Source: Falciphora oryzae
Taxonomy: Eukaryota; Ascomycota; Sordariomycetes; Magnaporthales; Magnaporthaceae
DNA length: 64,000 nt
Assembly: GCA_000733355.1 (NCBI GenBank)
Contig: JNVV01000005.1
Coordinates: 216,371 to 280,370 of the forward strand
Direction: 5' to 3'
Part shown: positions 33,165 through 44,232 of the stretch, piece after piece
How positions within the stretch are numbered: the stretch's first letter is position 1
How the letters are laid out: each line of letters begins with the position of its first letter
The notes under the pieces: model-generated
The model's database searches: none
Told to the model about the DNA's origin: nothing
The model's input: only the letters and a program-made list of their open reading frames with translations
Position numbers and translations under genes: made by a program

Positions 33165-34787
33165 GTTTGTTTGGCTGTTGTCGTGGGGCGGGCAAGGAAG
33201 CCCGACAGATGGGCACAGCGGGGACGATTTAGGTTTTCCTGGTGATTGATCTAGAAATAATAAAACAAACACAAAGACGAGTGGCAAAAACGGACGGATA
33301 AATCTGCAGGTCGCCACTAACTGGAGATTCGTCTTGCGCCAATGCGCCGTCTGGAGCATCTAGAGCGAGTTACAAGATGCAAAACAGAGGCGATGCGGTT
33401 GATGGGTTCATGTAGGCTGGGCGGCACTTGGATGTGTCCCTAGAATGCCTGTGCTTGAGCTCCGGGAGCTACCAATTTCTCCGGGTTTTAGGTTATCCAT
33501 CGGGGGGAAGCAGGTGCGGGGAGCTTGGGGAAGTCGGGGAGCCGTGCAGGTTTAGGGGTCGCCTAGCAGCCATTCGGGCGACGGTTAGACGTGGCTGCTC
33601 GATGGAAAACCATTGGCGTCATCAGGGACCTCCCGCCAGCGTGGACGTGGCGTCGACGGATATGCAGATAGCCAACGCAAAATCGGGAAAGAATACGATA
33701 GTGGAGGTACAAGTCGGTCCTGAAGGTCCCCTGAAGCTTCACTGGAGCAGACATCAGACCTGATCAGCGGGCCCAGCGTGCCGGTGCTGTGCTTCCTTCC
33801 AGCCCCGGGGGACGTGCTCCCTGGATCTCAGGGCTTGGCCACCTCGATGGCGGTAGCCAGACGGAGCACAGGCACTTGTCGTCTGAAGTTCTTTTCTTCC
33901 CCTCGATGTATGTATGCCCTTTTTATTGGCATATTTTTTCAACCCCTTTGATTCTTTTGCGACCAACGATCTATGTACTGTAGGAAGCTACCACTTCAGA
34001 CAACCCTGACTCTGGTCCCAAATTCCATCGTTCAAGCCGAAGAAAGGGACAAGCGAACCTCGGCCCTCCTGAATCGCGTTGCTTAGCGCAGGAGAGTGGG
34101 GTGCTGTGCTGTGCCAGCTCATCTGGCTGGGCGCATTCAGTCGTGCAATTCAATTGACTTGTTCCGGCATCCAGTCCCAAGCCAAGAAATTTCCCCGTCC
34201 CCGGGACCACCTAGATCAGACCCAACAGAGCCCGACAGGAGACTGCGCTCCGTTGCCGCGATCCACCCAGGAATGCACGGGACCAGGGTCTGTCGCCTTG
34301 CCCGGACCTGCACGAGAGCCTAGACTAGCGGGTTTTCCTCTGCCGCCTCGGGTCCCTCTTTTTTTTTTTCTTCCTCGCCAGCATGCTTCCATCGAGCTGT
34401 TGGCCCGTCTTGGAGCGCCATTGGCACTGTTTTGCTCCAGGAAACCTCCAGCTGGTACCTGCCTCTCGTTGGTGTTGCCCTTTGTTCTTTGTTCTTGCCG
34501 TAGCAAACCGAGTCTTCCCTGCTTGGACCCTGCCTCGTCTTTTCCTCGCACCGGCTTCTTCGGCTTGCGCGGCCGCCCGAGATCGACGTCCAACGGCGTA
34601 GCAGGAGTCGACAAACGACGCGCCAAGACAGCCTTCCGAGGCACGGACAGAAATAAAAACACCCCTACCCACCGACCTACGTACATACATAAGAATACCA
34701 CAAGCCGCAGCCGGGAGGGACCGAAGAAAAGAAGGACCACAAACCAGAAATCCCTCCTGCCTCGGCACCCCGGGCAGCCGAAGCTCG
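33165..34787. other. Intergenic region between pgm and the Ubp16-like gene
   Basis: About 1.6 kb. The left part is 3' flank. The right part is C/T-rich and then A-rich just before the start codon, as in a leader. No gene was found. Confidence 0.55.
33259..33264 (+). terminator. AATAAA polyadenylation signal after phosphoglucomutase
   Basis: AATAAA lies 95 bases after the stop codon, within an A-rich stretch. It is a candidate cleavage/polyadenylation signal. Confidence 0.4.
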
Positions 34788-36929
34788 ATGCCGGAAAAGT
34801 CTCTCACCGTGGCCACCTACGCGGCGGGGGCCTCCCTGGCCGCCATAACCCTGATATACGTCTTCGCCCCGACCTACCTGATAGATTCAGACGGCGGCCG
34901 GTCCGCGAGCTCGCGCAAACGCGGCGTCGTGGGCCTCTCGAACCCGGCCAACGACTGCTTCATCAACAGCATCCTCCAGGCCCTCGCCGGGCTCGGCGAC
35001 CTGCGCATCTACCTCATCCGCGAGACCCACCGCCGCAGCCTCGACGCCGCCTGGGTCTACGACCAGCCCGTCCCCGCCAACGCGTTCCTGGACCGCGACG
35101 ACGGCGTCCGCGACGATGGTGCGTCCGCGCGGATCAGGGGCCAGCCCGACTGGAAGGTCGTGGGCCTGCAGAGCGGCGTCGTCACCAAGGGGCTCAAGCG
35201 GATACTCGACCAGCTCAACGAGCGGCCCATTTACAAGAAGACAGCCTCGGCCCTGCCCTTCGTCAAGGACCTCGAGTCCGCCTTCCGCCAGCGCATAAGT
35301 AGGCAGCAGCAGGATGCACAAGAGTTCCTTCAGGTCGTCGCCGAGCGCCTATGCGAGGAGTACCACGCCGGCCAGAGGGCGAGGAGATATGCGCGCAGGC
35401 TGCCGCCCCCCGACCTGGGGGCGACCGGTGGCAGTCCTGCGTTGAATGCAGATCTCGTTGACAAGAAGCTGCAGGGAATGGCCAAGGATGAGGCCAACGG
35501 TGACGATGACGACGAGGCGGCGGAAGCTCCCGAAAGTCAAGAGTCCACAGCGGAGCCGGCCCCCACGGCTGCTGCCGCCGCCCCCGATACCGCGGTGGCT
35601 GAGACGAGGGTGGAGGGGGCCGTGACGGACGACGACGAGGAAGAGGAAGGCTTCCCGATGGAGGGCATGTTCGAGTCGCAGATCGAGTGTCTGACTTGTG
35701 GCTTCAAGCCACGAGCCAAGGAGGACAGGTTCTGCACGCTGACGCTCAACGTCCCGCAAGTCTCGTCGACGACGCTGAACGCCTGCTTCGACGGCATGTT
35801 TAAGACCGAGTACATCGATGACTTCAAGTGCGAAAAGTGCCGCCTCCTCCACGCCAAGGCGGTGCTGGAGAGCGAACTGGCGAGGACCCCAGCCCCCAGG
35901 GCAGACGAAGCCGAAGCCAAGCGGAAGGCCATTAAGGCGCTGGAGCACGCCATCGACACGAACCCGGAGCGGCCTCCCGAGTGGGTCGCACTCCCGGACG
36001 CCAAGCTCGCGCCCAAGCGCCGCATCGCGCGACACATACAGATGACGAGCTTCCCCAAGATCCTGGCCGTGCACCTGTCACGCTCCATTTATGAGAGGAG
36101 TCAGTCGTCAAAAAACTCGGCGAAGGTGGCGTTCCCGGAGCGCCTTCCCCTGGGTGGGCTGCTGAACCGCCGCAAGTATAAGCTGCTGGGCGTGGTGGCG
36201 CACAAGGGCTCACACCACAGCGGCCATTACGAGTCGTTCCGGCGCCAAAATGTCTATCCGCCCTTCTCGACGCCCAACAACTCGCTGCGGCCATCAGACA
36301 AGGGGCCTTACGGCAGGTCGACATCCACGTCGGTCGTCCCGAGCCCGGCCGCCACGCCCCGGGTCGGGGCCCTGAGACAACGGCCCTCGGGTGAAGTGGG
36401 AGCCTCGTCGTCCACGGATAGCAGTCCGCTGACCTCGACCCCAGATCTGCTCCTGGCCGGTGGCTCTGCGACCCCGGCATCAACCGCCTCAACTGCCGTG
36501 AACAACGCCTCGCCTCCCTCCGGAAGCAATGGCGCTAGCAGCTCCGACTCGACCAAGGGGTCGCCCCGGTCGCGAAAGGAGAAGGATGGGGACTCGTCCA
36601 GCCTGCGGTCTGTGGCACGGTCGACGCTTTCTCGGATAACGCCGTCGTCGCGGAGCGGGAGCAGGAGTGGAAGCCGAGGAGGTGCCAGCAGCAGCAATAA
36701 CAATAATAACAAGGCCGCGGCAACGACGTCCACGTCTTTGGGCGACAGCTCCGCGCCTCAGTCCGCCCCGACTCCCGTCAAGATGCCGAAACGTAGGAAG
36801 AACCAGGACAACATGTGGTGGCGGCTCAGCGACGACAAGGTCAAGGAGGCCACCACCAAAGACGTGCTCGGCATGCAGCGCGAGGTGTACCTGTTATTCT
36901 ACGAGATGGAGAAGGGAGGCGCACCCTAG
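34788..36929 (+). CDS. ubp16: Membrane-anchored ubiquitin-specific protease (Ubp16-like)
   Basis: A single exon encodes 713 residues. A hydrophobic segment at about 9-30 (TYAAGASLAAITLIYVFA) anchors the N-terminus; in yeast Ubp16 this places the enzyme on the mitochondrial outer membrane. The USP catalytic domain starts at GLSNPANDCFINS with C57 as nucleophile, followed by QQQDAQEFLQ. CxxC pairs in ECLTC and FKCEKC are the usual zinc-ribbon element. The His box GSHHSGHYESF gives H480, and WWRLSDDKV is the last box. A Ser/Thr-rich low-complexity insertion of about 180 residues lies between H480 and WWRLSD. An acidic and Ala-rich linker also sits near residues 220-290. Longer than yeast Ubp16 because of these insertions. 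Confidence 0.87.
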   Translation: MPEKSLTVATYAAGASLAAITLIYVFAPTYLIDSDGGRSASSRKRGVVGLSNPANDCFINSILQALAGLGDLRIYLIRETHRRSLDAAWVYDQPVPANAFLDRDDGVRDDGASARIRGQPDWKVVGLQSGVVTKGLKRILDQLNERPIYKKTASALPFVKDLESAFRQRISRQQQDAQEFLQVVAERLCEEYHAGQRARRYARRLPPPDLGATGGSPALNADLVDKKLQGMAKDEANGDDDDEAAEAPESQESTAEPAPTAAAAAPDTAVAETRVEGAVTDDDEEEEGFPMEGMFESQIECLTCGFKPRAKEDRFCTLTLNVPQVSSTTLNACFDGMFKTEYIDDFKCEKCRLLHAKAVLESELARTPAPRADEAEAKRKAIKALEHAIDTNPERPPEWVALPDAKLAPKRRIARHIQMTSFPKILAVHLSRSIYERSQSSKNSAKVAFPERLPLGGLLNRRKYKLLGVVAHKGSHHSGHYESFRRQNVYPPFSTPNNSLRPSDKGPYGRSTSTSVVPSPAATPRVGALRQRPSGEVGASSSTDSSPLTSTPDLLLAGGSATPASTASTAVNNASPPSGSNGASSSDSTKGSPRSRKEKDGDSSSLRSVARSTLSRITPSSRSGSRSGSRGGASSSNNNNNKAAATTSTSLGDSSAPQSAPTPVKMPKRRKNQDNMWWRLSDDKVKEATTKDVLGMQREVYLLFYEMEKGGAP

Positions 36930-37541
36930 AGGTTTTCTTTCGACACCGGGAGAGACGGGTGTTACGGTTCCTGTGGTTGATACGGTCTCGGCCGTTTTAT
37001 CTTCCCGTACGCCAGCGCCCGAGACCCTGCAACCATTTATCCGCCGAATTTTACCCCCTGGAGCAATTGCTTTTTCTTTGGTCTTATCCGGGGGCATATA
37101 CAATAGATAGGATCCGCATTGGCGCATACGGGTAGACACTCAACCTGCCCTTTGTGAGCGAAAAGGGGGAAAACAGCGGGCTAGAATTTTCAGGCTGAAG
37201 GGTTTATACATAAAGCATCGGCTTGTACATATGTACCACTAAAAATATGATATAGAGGGTAGACAAGACGGACAGATAAGAAGCGAGACGGTCAGGGTCT
37301 GGGCGCCGTCGTTTCAGTTCTCGAAACATGTGCCCGTCTGCCAATGCCTTGGGGCTCGTGACGTCTTTCTCCGCAATCTGAAAGTGGGTATCATTCAATA
37401 CATTATGAAGACAAATAGGTGACATGGAAAATATTCCGCCCCTTGGTCACGTTATGAAACTTGACGCCAAACTTTTTGGAACCCGGCTATTCATCGCGCC
37501 GGCATCGCGCCCAGCCACTCGACCTGATGCTCCAGGTCTCC
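36930..37541. other. Convergent 3' space
   Basis: About 610 bases lie between two convergent stop codons. No coding signal is present. Confidence 0.6.
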
Positions 37542-39102
37542 TTACGCCATTTCCTGGGGGCCCTGATTCCTCCCTGGTGGAGGCCCGGCCTGTGGAGGAA
37601 TATTTGGTGTATACGCCTTATACTCTATTGGCGGCTGCTGCACTTGCTGGGCGTAACTTGGGTGATAGGCCGAGTAGGCCGTCGTCGTCCCCTGATCGCT
37701 GTACGGCATCTCGGGCGACGGGTTCGGCGCCATCGGAGAGCCGCCGTACTGGGTCATGGAGGGGTACGCGAACATGCTGTCCCCGGCAACGCTGCTGTAG
37801 GGGCTGGTGCCGCCGACCTGCTGGTGCTGCTGCGGCGGCACCATGTAGCCCGCCGCGGTGGGGTATCCCTGCGGAACGAAGCCGCCGCCGCCGCCGCCGC
37901 CGCCAAAGGGGACCGGCGACGGGTACGGCGACAGGTGCGGGGAGGCAGCCGGGGCGTGGAAGGGGCTGGTGGGCGGGAAGGTCTGGGGCTGCTGCGACGG
38001 CGGCGGCGCGTTGGGCGGCAGGGGCGAGTGCTGCACCAGCGCGCCTTTGCTCCTGGCCCTGCGGACCATGAAGAAGACGGCCACGGCCGCGAGGGCCAGC
38101 ACGGCGACACCGCCAATCACGCCGCCGATAATGGCGCCGACCGCCGGCGGGTCTTGCTGCTGCTCGCGCTGCCCGCCTGGCCCGGGGGTGTTGGTCGAGG
38201 CGTCGGCGCCGCGGTTGGTGGGTGAGGATGTCGTCGATGACGAGCGGGATGAGGAGGTGGTGGTGGTGGTTGCTGTCCTGCGCGTCGAGCTCGACGATCT
38301 CGAGGTCGAGCTGTAGTCCACGGGGAAGTCCAGTAGGGTGCCGCGCCCGGAAGCAGTATCGCACACGAGGAGCGTCAGGGTGCTGCTGGTCGTCCTCGAT
38401 CGCGACATGACGTAGGTGGAGCAAAACCCGCGAGAGGAGACCGAACTGAGGATGAGACGGAAGGTCAGGCAAAGGGTCTCTGGCGGGGAGATAAGGATGG
38501 TTCCAGAGTGCATACCAGCAGAGAACACCAGGAGTGGCCGAGGTACCGCAGCCGCTACTCGCCCGCGAGAACGGGACGCAAGACGTTAGGATGGAAGAGC
38601 ATGTCCTGGAAGAACAGCATCCCAGGTAGCTGCCGCTATTAGAGCACGTAGCGCCCTCGCTGCGGCAGGTGAATGCGCCGGCAGCTAGATTTGAACATCA
38701 AAGGTGATAATAATTAGCGCAAAGGCACGAGGGATGGCAGTCGGCGTCGCCAAGTCCAGGTACATATTTACCGCTAGAGGAAGATATAAAGCCGCAGGTA
38801 TTTGGCGACATGGTATACCCCGTAACCGATTTGACCTGGCGCCTTGCCAGCTCCATGAAGCCAAACTCGGGGTAGGCCGGTGGTGGCGTCGGCGTTGGGG
38901 TGAATCCCCTGACCGGGTCCGGGACGGCGCGGCCGGTCTCGAGCGGGAGCCACGCCTCCGGGAACATCCTGAGCGCCAGCACTGGCACATCGTCCTCGTG
39001 TGATGGGGGCATGGCCGCGGCCGCAGCGAGGCTGGGGATTACCATGAGCGCCAACACGGTGGCGGCCATAGCTGGCCGAGGTAATATCTGTCGGGAGCGC
39101 AT
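37542..39102 (-). CDS. Cys-rich single-pass membrane protein with Pro-rich tail
   Basis: Exons on the minus strand are 39102-38772, 38684-38516 and 38445-37542 (introns 87 and 70 bp), giving 467 residues. Residues 1-30 are a signal peptide. The ectodomain holds 12 Cys, beginning at NTCGF and including CC pairs (GCC, LCC), most of them in the middle exon. A Ser/Thr-rich stalk, one transmembrane helix (about 269-294, GAIIGGVIGGVAVLALA, then RRARSKG) and a Pro/Gln/Tyr-rich cytoplasmic tail with a poly-Gly run follow. The layout is that of fungal Mid2/Wsc-like surface sensors, but I recognise no exact family. M12 (39069) is an alternative start. The joins are supported by phase (1, 2) and by continuity of the Cys pattern. 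Confidence 0.75.
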
Positions 39103-42100
39103 GGCTGGGTACCGTGGAAGAAATGGACCTAGCTACTTAGACCATTGCGACTAGATTGAAAGGGAAACAAACAGAGCCGAGGTCGCAGAGAAAAGGGCAC
39201 GCGAGAAAGAGAGCAAGAGAGAAAAAAAAAGGTCACCGGCCAGGAAGGCTGGGAGGGGACTAAAAATGACATGCACAAAGATCCTCCTCTGGCCGTCAGC
39301 CCTCCTTCGGGGCTCGCTCCCCTCCTTTCCGGTGGTCCCATCATGCTGGTCGGCGCCGTCCTCGCTGTGCCAAGCAGAGCAGTGCACCAGAGCTTAGGAG
39401 TCCTTGACTTGGTGCTCAGCGTCAAACTTCCAGAAGCGGGTAGGGAGGATTCACAACCTAGGCTCATGGGACCCCACCATCCGAGCCCGGGGAGTTGAAT
39501 CTCAAGATTCCTGGCCTGGATGGGTGGACTCGATCAGCGGATTGGGTCTGGTAGCCCCGACGCTGCCCCATGCGACCTCAGCTGGGATCGTGCCGAGAAT
39601 CTGGGCGCGAGCGAGGCGACTTCCATTGCCGGTCGTACCGTCTTGGGGACTGTGAGCAGCCGTGTCCACGACGATCTCTCTCTCTCTTTTTTTTCCACAC
39701 CAAATTCCCCTACTCGCAAGGAGGTGGCACAGGGAGGGGGCGGGTGCCAGCAGCTGGTGCAGCCATTGAGGACAGGATATAAATACCAGGCGCTGATTTT
39801 GGGTGTCTGAACACAACGTCCCGCGTTGCATCGTCGGCTACCACTCAGCTTTTGGAGGGCGGCATCTGTGGGTCGGTGGCGCAGCACGGCACTTTGGATT
39901 CGGGGGCCAGCAGCGAGGAAGGCGCGAAGGAAAGGACCAGAGACGAAACGGCGTTGATTACCGCGCGTTGGTGAAATCCACCCAAATGTTGTTGGTCCAA
40001 ATCCAAGGCGCGTCAAGTCCGGCGGGAAAACCAAAGACTGCTTGCTGCTGCTGCCTAGACCTGTCCAGTTTTAGGACAGACGGGAGAGAAGCATGGATTG
40101 CAGTCGACGTTTCTGCCTGTCGGCCTCAGAATTCCGAGTCCCAAGTTTTCATCGGCTTGTGTGTTTAAAAGCAATCCAGCCCCCTCCATCTTCCCTTCTG
40201 TTTCAACCCCTTTCCTTCTCCGTTGATCTCCTCTTTTGCCGTCTTTGCCTCGCATCGGTGCAACTGGCCGATACTCGTTGTCGCACACACACAAGCCCTG
40301 CCACCTGAGCCTTGCTTCGCCGCTGCTGGTCTCGGACACAATCTGCCGCCCGAACAGAATATTGTTTCTCTCTCGGTCGGGCTTGTGCTCCGACAGCCTG
40401 TCTTCCCTGCCATGTGCCCGCTGGAAGAGGCGAAGGCTTTACGCGACGGCCTGAATCATGTTGGCGACAAGGCCGGAAGCCCGCTTGCATGATGACCGCA
40501 GCCGACATTTCTCGTGGCCTTGCAGGGGCGATCCGCTGCCCAACCATGCACACGCTTCATGAAGCCCTCCCCGGTCGACTCCCGGCAGGCCGCCGACGAG
40601 AGGCCCGACCGCGGCTGCCATAGCCGCCCCGGTGCCGGAACGGAAACAAGCAGAGGTTGCAAATGACACCCGCCCTTGGAAGTCCCAGACGAGGACGGCG
40701 AACGAGTCTGTCGTCTCACTTGTGGTCAATCTCCTCCCCTTGGCCTACCCACTTCCCTTCCCCGGCCCGGGTGGCACAATCCGGAAGCGATAGCACCCCC
40801 ATGGGGCTATCACGCCTGTCTATCGTGTCGAAACACGTAGCACGGCGCTACCCTATGGGAAGCCATATTGATGCTGCAAATATTCATGCAGCCCGCCAAG
40901 TGGGGTGCTGCTAACTGCTGCTTTGTTTTGCGCTTGTGATTCCCTCTCCTCCACTCGCACCCATCGCCTCTGCACGCGCTGCAGCACGCAACCCGTCGGA
41001 CACGTCGCCGCCCAGCCCCTATTGGCCTTGTCCCCCGGCACTCGCAGCAGGCCCTCCCACCTCTAATCCACCTCTGCTGGACCGGGTTGGCGCGATTCTG
41101 GCTGTTGCTGCACCTGCTCCTCCCTGGCTTCGTGGCACTCGCTCATCAGTCCACTAGATTCGATATTCTCGTGCTGGGCAGCAGCAGGCTGTGGCCCTTC
41201 GACGTTTCTTGTCCTGTCTCTCCGCGCGCACAGAGGTGCCGCACAAGCGATCGCCCCCGACGATCCCGCCGGCGGCGACGGTTATCTCTGGCTGTGAACG
41301 GCATTGCTGTCGCCTGACCGAACAAAGCAAATGCCGGCTTTCCTGTTGTGCCGCATCTTGCCACCGACCATTTTGGGAAGAGTCGGTTATTTTTCCTGGT
41401 AATATTGGTTTTAGAAGAAGAAAGAGGAAATCTACTAGGATTGCCACGGACAGCAGCTGGTGGTGTCTGGCCGCCACCGCCCACTGGCCATCGACGGCTT
41501 CGATCTGGCCGTCCGTGTTGTTGTTCGCCTGCCATTGGGAATCTCTGGCACGGAAATCGTCGCTGGACCAACCTGTCTTGTTGTTTCATGACCGTGGCCT
41601 GACCCCCGCCGACTACCGGCACCTGCTCGCTCGACACGTCTCCCGACAGATTGGGTTGGGCAGCCAGACATTAGAGTCGGTTGCATGCGACTGCTGCAGG
41701 CTTTCCTTGGAAACCGCTCTGTCAGCCACTCAACCGAAACCACAACCCCAACCCACGCGATTGTTTGGGCCTAGGGATTAGCCCACCCCCAGCTACGACC
41801 GCCCTGCCGTCCTCTCGTGCTTTCGATGCGGGGAACCCCGGCTCACACACAAATACTCCTTCTCCCTTTCTCGACCTTCCTCCCTTCCTGCTCACGATAT
41901 CCCCCCATACCCACAATCCAACCCCCAGGCCCAGAATCCTGCTTCTGGCCGTAACCTACCGGATGTTCTACATTTTGTTTCTTCCAGCGTATCCTGCCTG
42001 CAAACTACATCCTTGACAGTTGCCATGAAGACCTACGCCACAGCCTGACCAGATCCAAGGCCGAGACGCTGCCCCGGTTCGTGAGGGTCGAGGTTGCTTA

Positions 42101-42329
42101 AGCCACGAACAGGGGTAAACCGACGAACCCATCCACACGGCGATGCGAGATCTTGTTGTCCCACGGCGGCCATAGGTCAAGTCGTATCGCATCGCTGCTG
42201 CTTTAGCACGCTTCGCTCAGGCCCGACTCCGACTCGTGCTCGGTGCTGTTATACGCTACCTCGCCATCAGCAACTTGTTGCAGCATGCTCCCCTGGCGTC
42301 CCTACCACCCGTCTCGAGGGATAGTCACG
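39103..42329. other. Long gene-poor region with a TATA box
   Basis: About 3.2 kb without a supported gene. It contains a well-formed TATAAATA at 39778 and long C/T-rich stretches from 40.2 to 42.2 kb. Open frames up to 196 codons occur (for example 41191-41781 on plus), but they have no motifs and overlap others. It may be promoter plus a long, possibly intron-containing leader of the gene at 42330. Confidence 0.5.
39778..39785 (+). promoter_or_regulatory. TATA box (TATAAATA) without an obvious near gene
   Basis: It matches the consensus, but the next supported start codon on this strand is about 2.5 kb away. It could serve a non-coding RNA or a long spliced leader. Confidence 0.35.
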
Positions 42330-44232
42330 ATGGATCGCTACGCCGTAACCGCGGGGATTCCCGTGTCGGTGTACTTTGTGGACGGATGCTGCATCGAGGC
42401 ACGGCGGGCCGAGATGACCGCCATTGGTCTCGACGGTCTCCGGGAGGCCATTGCGGAGAAATACCATCCCGTTATGAGGGCCCTATCGGACGAGATCCGC
42501 ACCACCTGTCGGCTCCTGCGTGAGCTAACCGACAGGATACAGGTCCATATAGACCGCCTCCCAGACGTTCTGAATTATCTGAATGTCTTCCTCGGCTGTC
42601 TTGCCCGATCGTTGCTCGATATCGCCAAGTTTTATGACGACAAAACAATGCCCAGGGAAACGCGTTGGAGGAAAATGTACCACGCCATGTCGGCCGAGGG
42701 CGGCATCCCCCTGCCGCAGCGCTTCCTCATGTACAACCACTTCCTCAGCCTCCTCATCCAGCTGATCACGAGGTCGCCACATTTCGATATCAACACCCTG
42801 GACGCTATCCAGGACAGGATCAACAAGCTGCGCGAGGAGAGAGGAATCCCGCCACCCCCTGTTCCCGTTGGTCCCGCCGTCAACCCGCAGGCGCTCATGC
42901 AAGTCGCCCGGCGTGAGCGGAGTGACCACTGGGCCACCGAGATCTTCTCGCGGCCGCTGCCGTCTCGCACCGCCATATCGGGCAAGCCGAGAGCATCTAT
43001 AACACATGGCCCGTTTGTCAACCCTGGCGAGGTCATGAGGATCCCGAGTGACTCCAAGGAGCTATTCAGGCGTCTGTTTGACAACAACAACATCACCGTT
43101 TCGGTCTACGTCAACCCGTTCAACAAGACCCCGTTCATGGTCGTCAGCCACTATCAGCATGGCCAGTCGCTATTCTCAACCAAAGGGATCCACGAACTGT
43201 GCATCAAGAGATCTAACGGCCGCCTGGTGCTTAAGCGATGGAGCGAGTCGGCACAGTGTGGTAAACCTTGGCTGGAGCTTGCCTTTCTCACCTGGGAAGG
43301 TCAGTACACCTGCGACCCGCACGTATTAGCTGCGCCACCACATAATGATACTAACTCACCGCCATGCTCTTGCCACAGAAATGGTTCTTTTCCACTGCAC
43401 ATTTGTCGCTCTAAAGGTGAACAGCGCCTTGTCGGTCAACCTCATGCCTGAAGAATACGTGCTCAAAGGCGAGAAGAAAATGTTCCGAGCGTGAGTCGAC
43501 CCGGTACCTAGATTCCAATGCCCCAGCCCTCATGCCACAGTAGCTGGCCGTGTCCGTCATCATCATTTCCTCATGCTTTTTCCTCATTTTCGCGTGCTCA
43601 TCGCTCGTATTTTGCTTAGGGCTATCCTTGATGATGGATTCAACCACCATCTCACCGTATTCGAGGACCCGGATACGGGAGCCGTTCGGCTCCATGCTGA
43701 GGTCTCGGAAGGCGAAATGAAACAGTGTCCCATCTGGACCGCGTTCGGCAAGTGATGCGTCTACTACTCAGGGACATACACTCTCATTTGGGGTACACCG
43801 ACTAATACAACGCCACTTTGGGCGTTTTGTGCAGTGACACACCAATCCAAGTCACCCACATGGATCCAGCGTAAGCGCGCAGGCATTGTCCTGCTGATGG
43901 ACGTGAATCTATACGTGTTTTGCAAGGACTACCGAGAGGAAAAGATGCGGCAGAACAAACACGGCGCTTTCGAGATACATTTCAAGAAGCCGGAAGGTAA
44001 GCTAAACCCAAACACTGGATCCCTATGGAAACCCGCCCCTCCGCCGGGTCGCAAGCCCGACCCGGGTCTGGGAGCACTTGTAAGAATCCAGCCCGGCTAA
44101 CCGGTGGGACTTGGGACGACGACAGCGGCCGCAAAGTTCAAGGAGTTTTTCGACCCGACACCTCCATCTCCCTCGACGCAGCCTACCGAGCTGGACGACG
44201 AGAGCGATCCCCCGACGCCCACGTCGGAATAG
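42330..44232 (+). CDS. Conserved-looking protein of unknown function, five exons
   Basis: Exons 42330-43299, 43379-43490, 43620-43747, 43835-43996 and 44126-44232 give 492 residues. I do not recognise the family. The N-terminal third is helical and rich in Leu and charged residues (RTTCRLLRELTDRIQ..., LNVFLGCLARSLLDI). The middle has a Pro-rich linker (GIPPPPVPVGP). The C-terminal half, from SVYVNPFNKTPFMVVSHYQHG to MDVNLYVFCKDYREEKM, looks like a beta-rich globular domain. The tail is Pro/Ser/Asp-rich. The third intron (43748-43834) must use a GC donor, since no GT site keeps the frame. M at 42330 is chosen (context CACGATGG); the frame is open to 42243. Function is not inferred. Confidence 0.75.
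43748..43834 (+). other. GC-AG intron
   Basis: The upstream exon ends TTC G, and the intron begins GCAAGT and ends TGTGCAG. The frame then resumes as V-T-H-Q-S-K. GT candidates before the in-frame stop (GTCTCG, GTGTCC, GTGATG) leave the wrong phase or hit a stop. GCAAGT fits the strong-complementarity pattern usual for GC donors. Confidence 0.75.

Noticed and set aside
38516..38528. Start of the Cys-rich gene at its longest single ORF (38528)
   Set aside because: That ATG lies at the edge of the second intron (GTATGC). The upstream exons encode the signal peptide and most of the Cys pattern, and phases fit.
41191..41781. 196-codon frame in the 39-42 kb region
   Set aside because: Cys/Ser/Arg-rich with no motif, and it overlaps equally long frames on both strands; no splice-linked extension was found.
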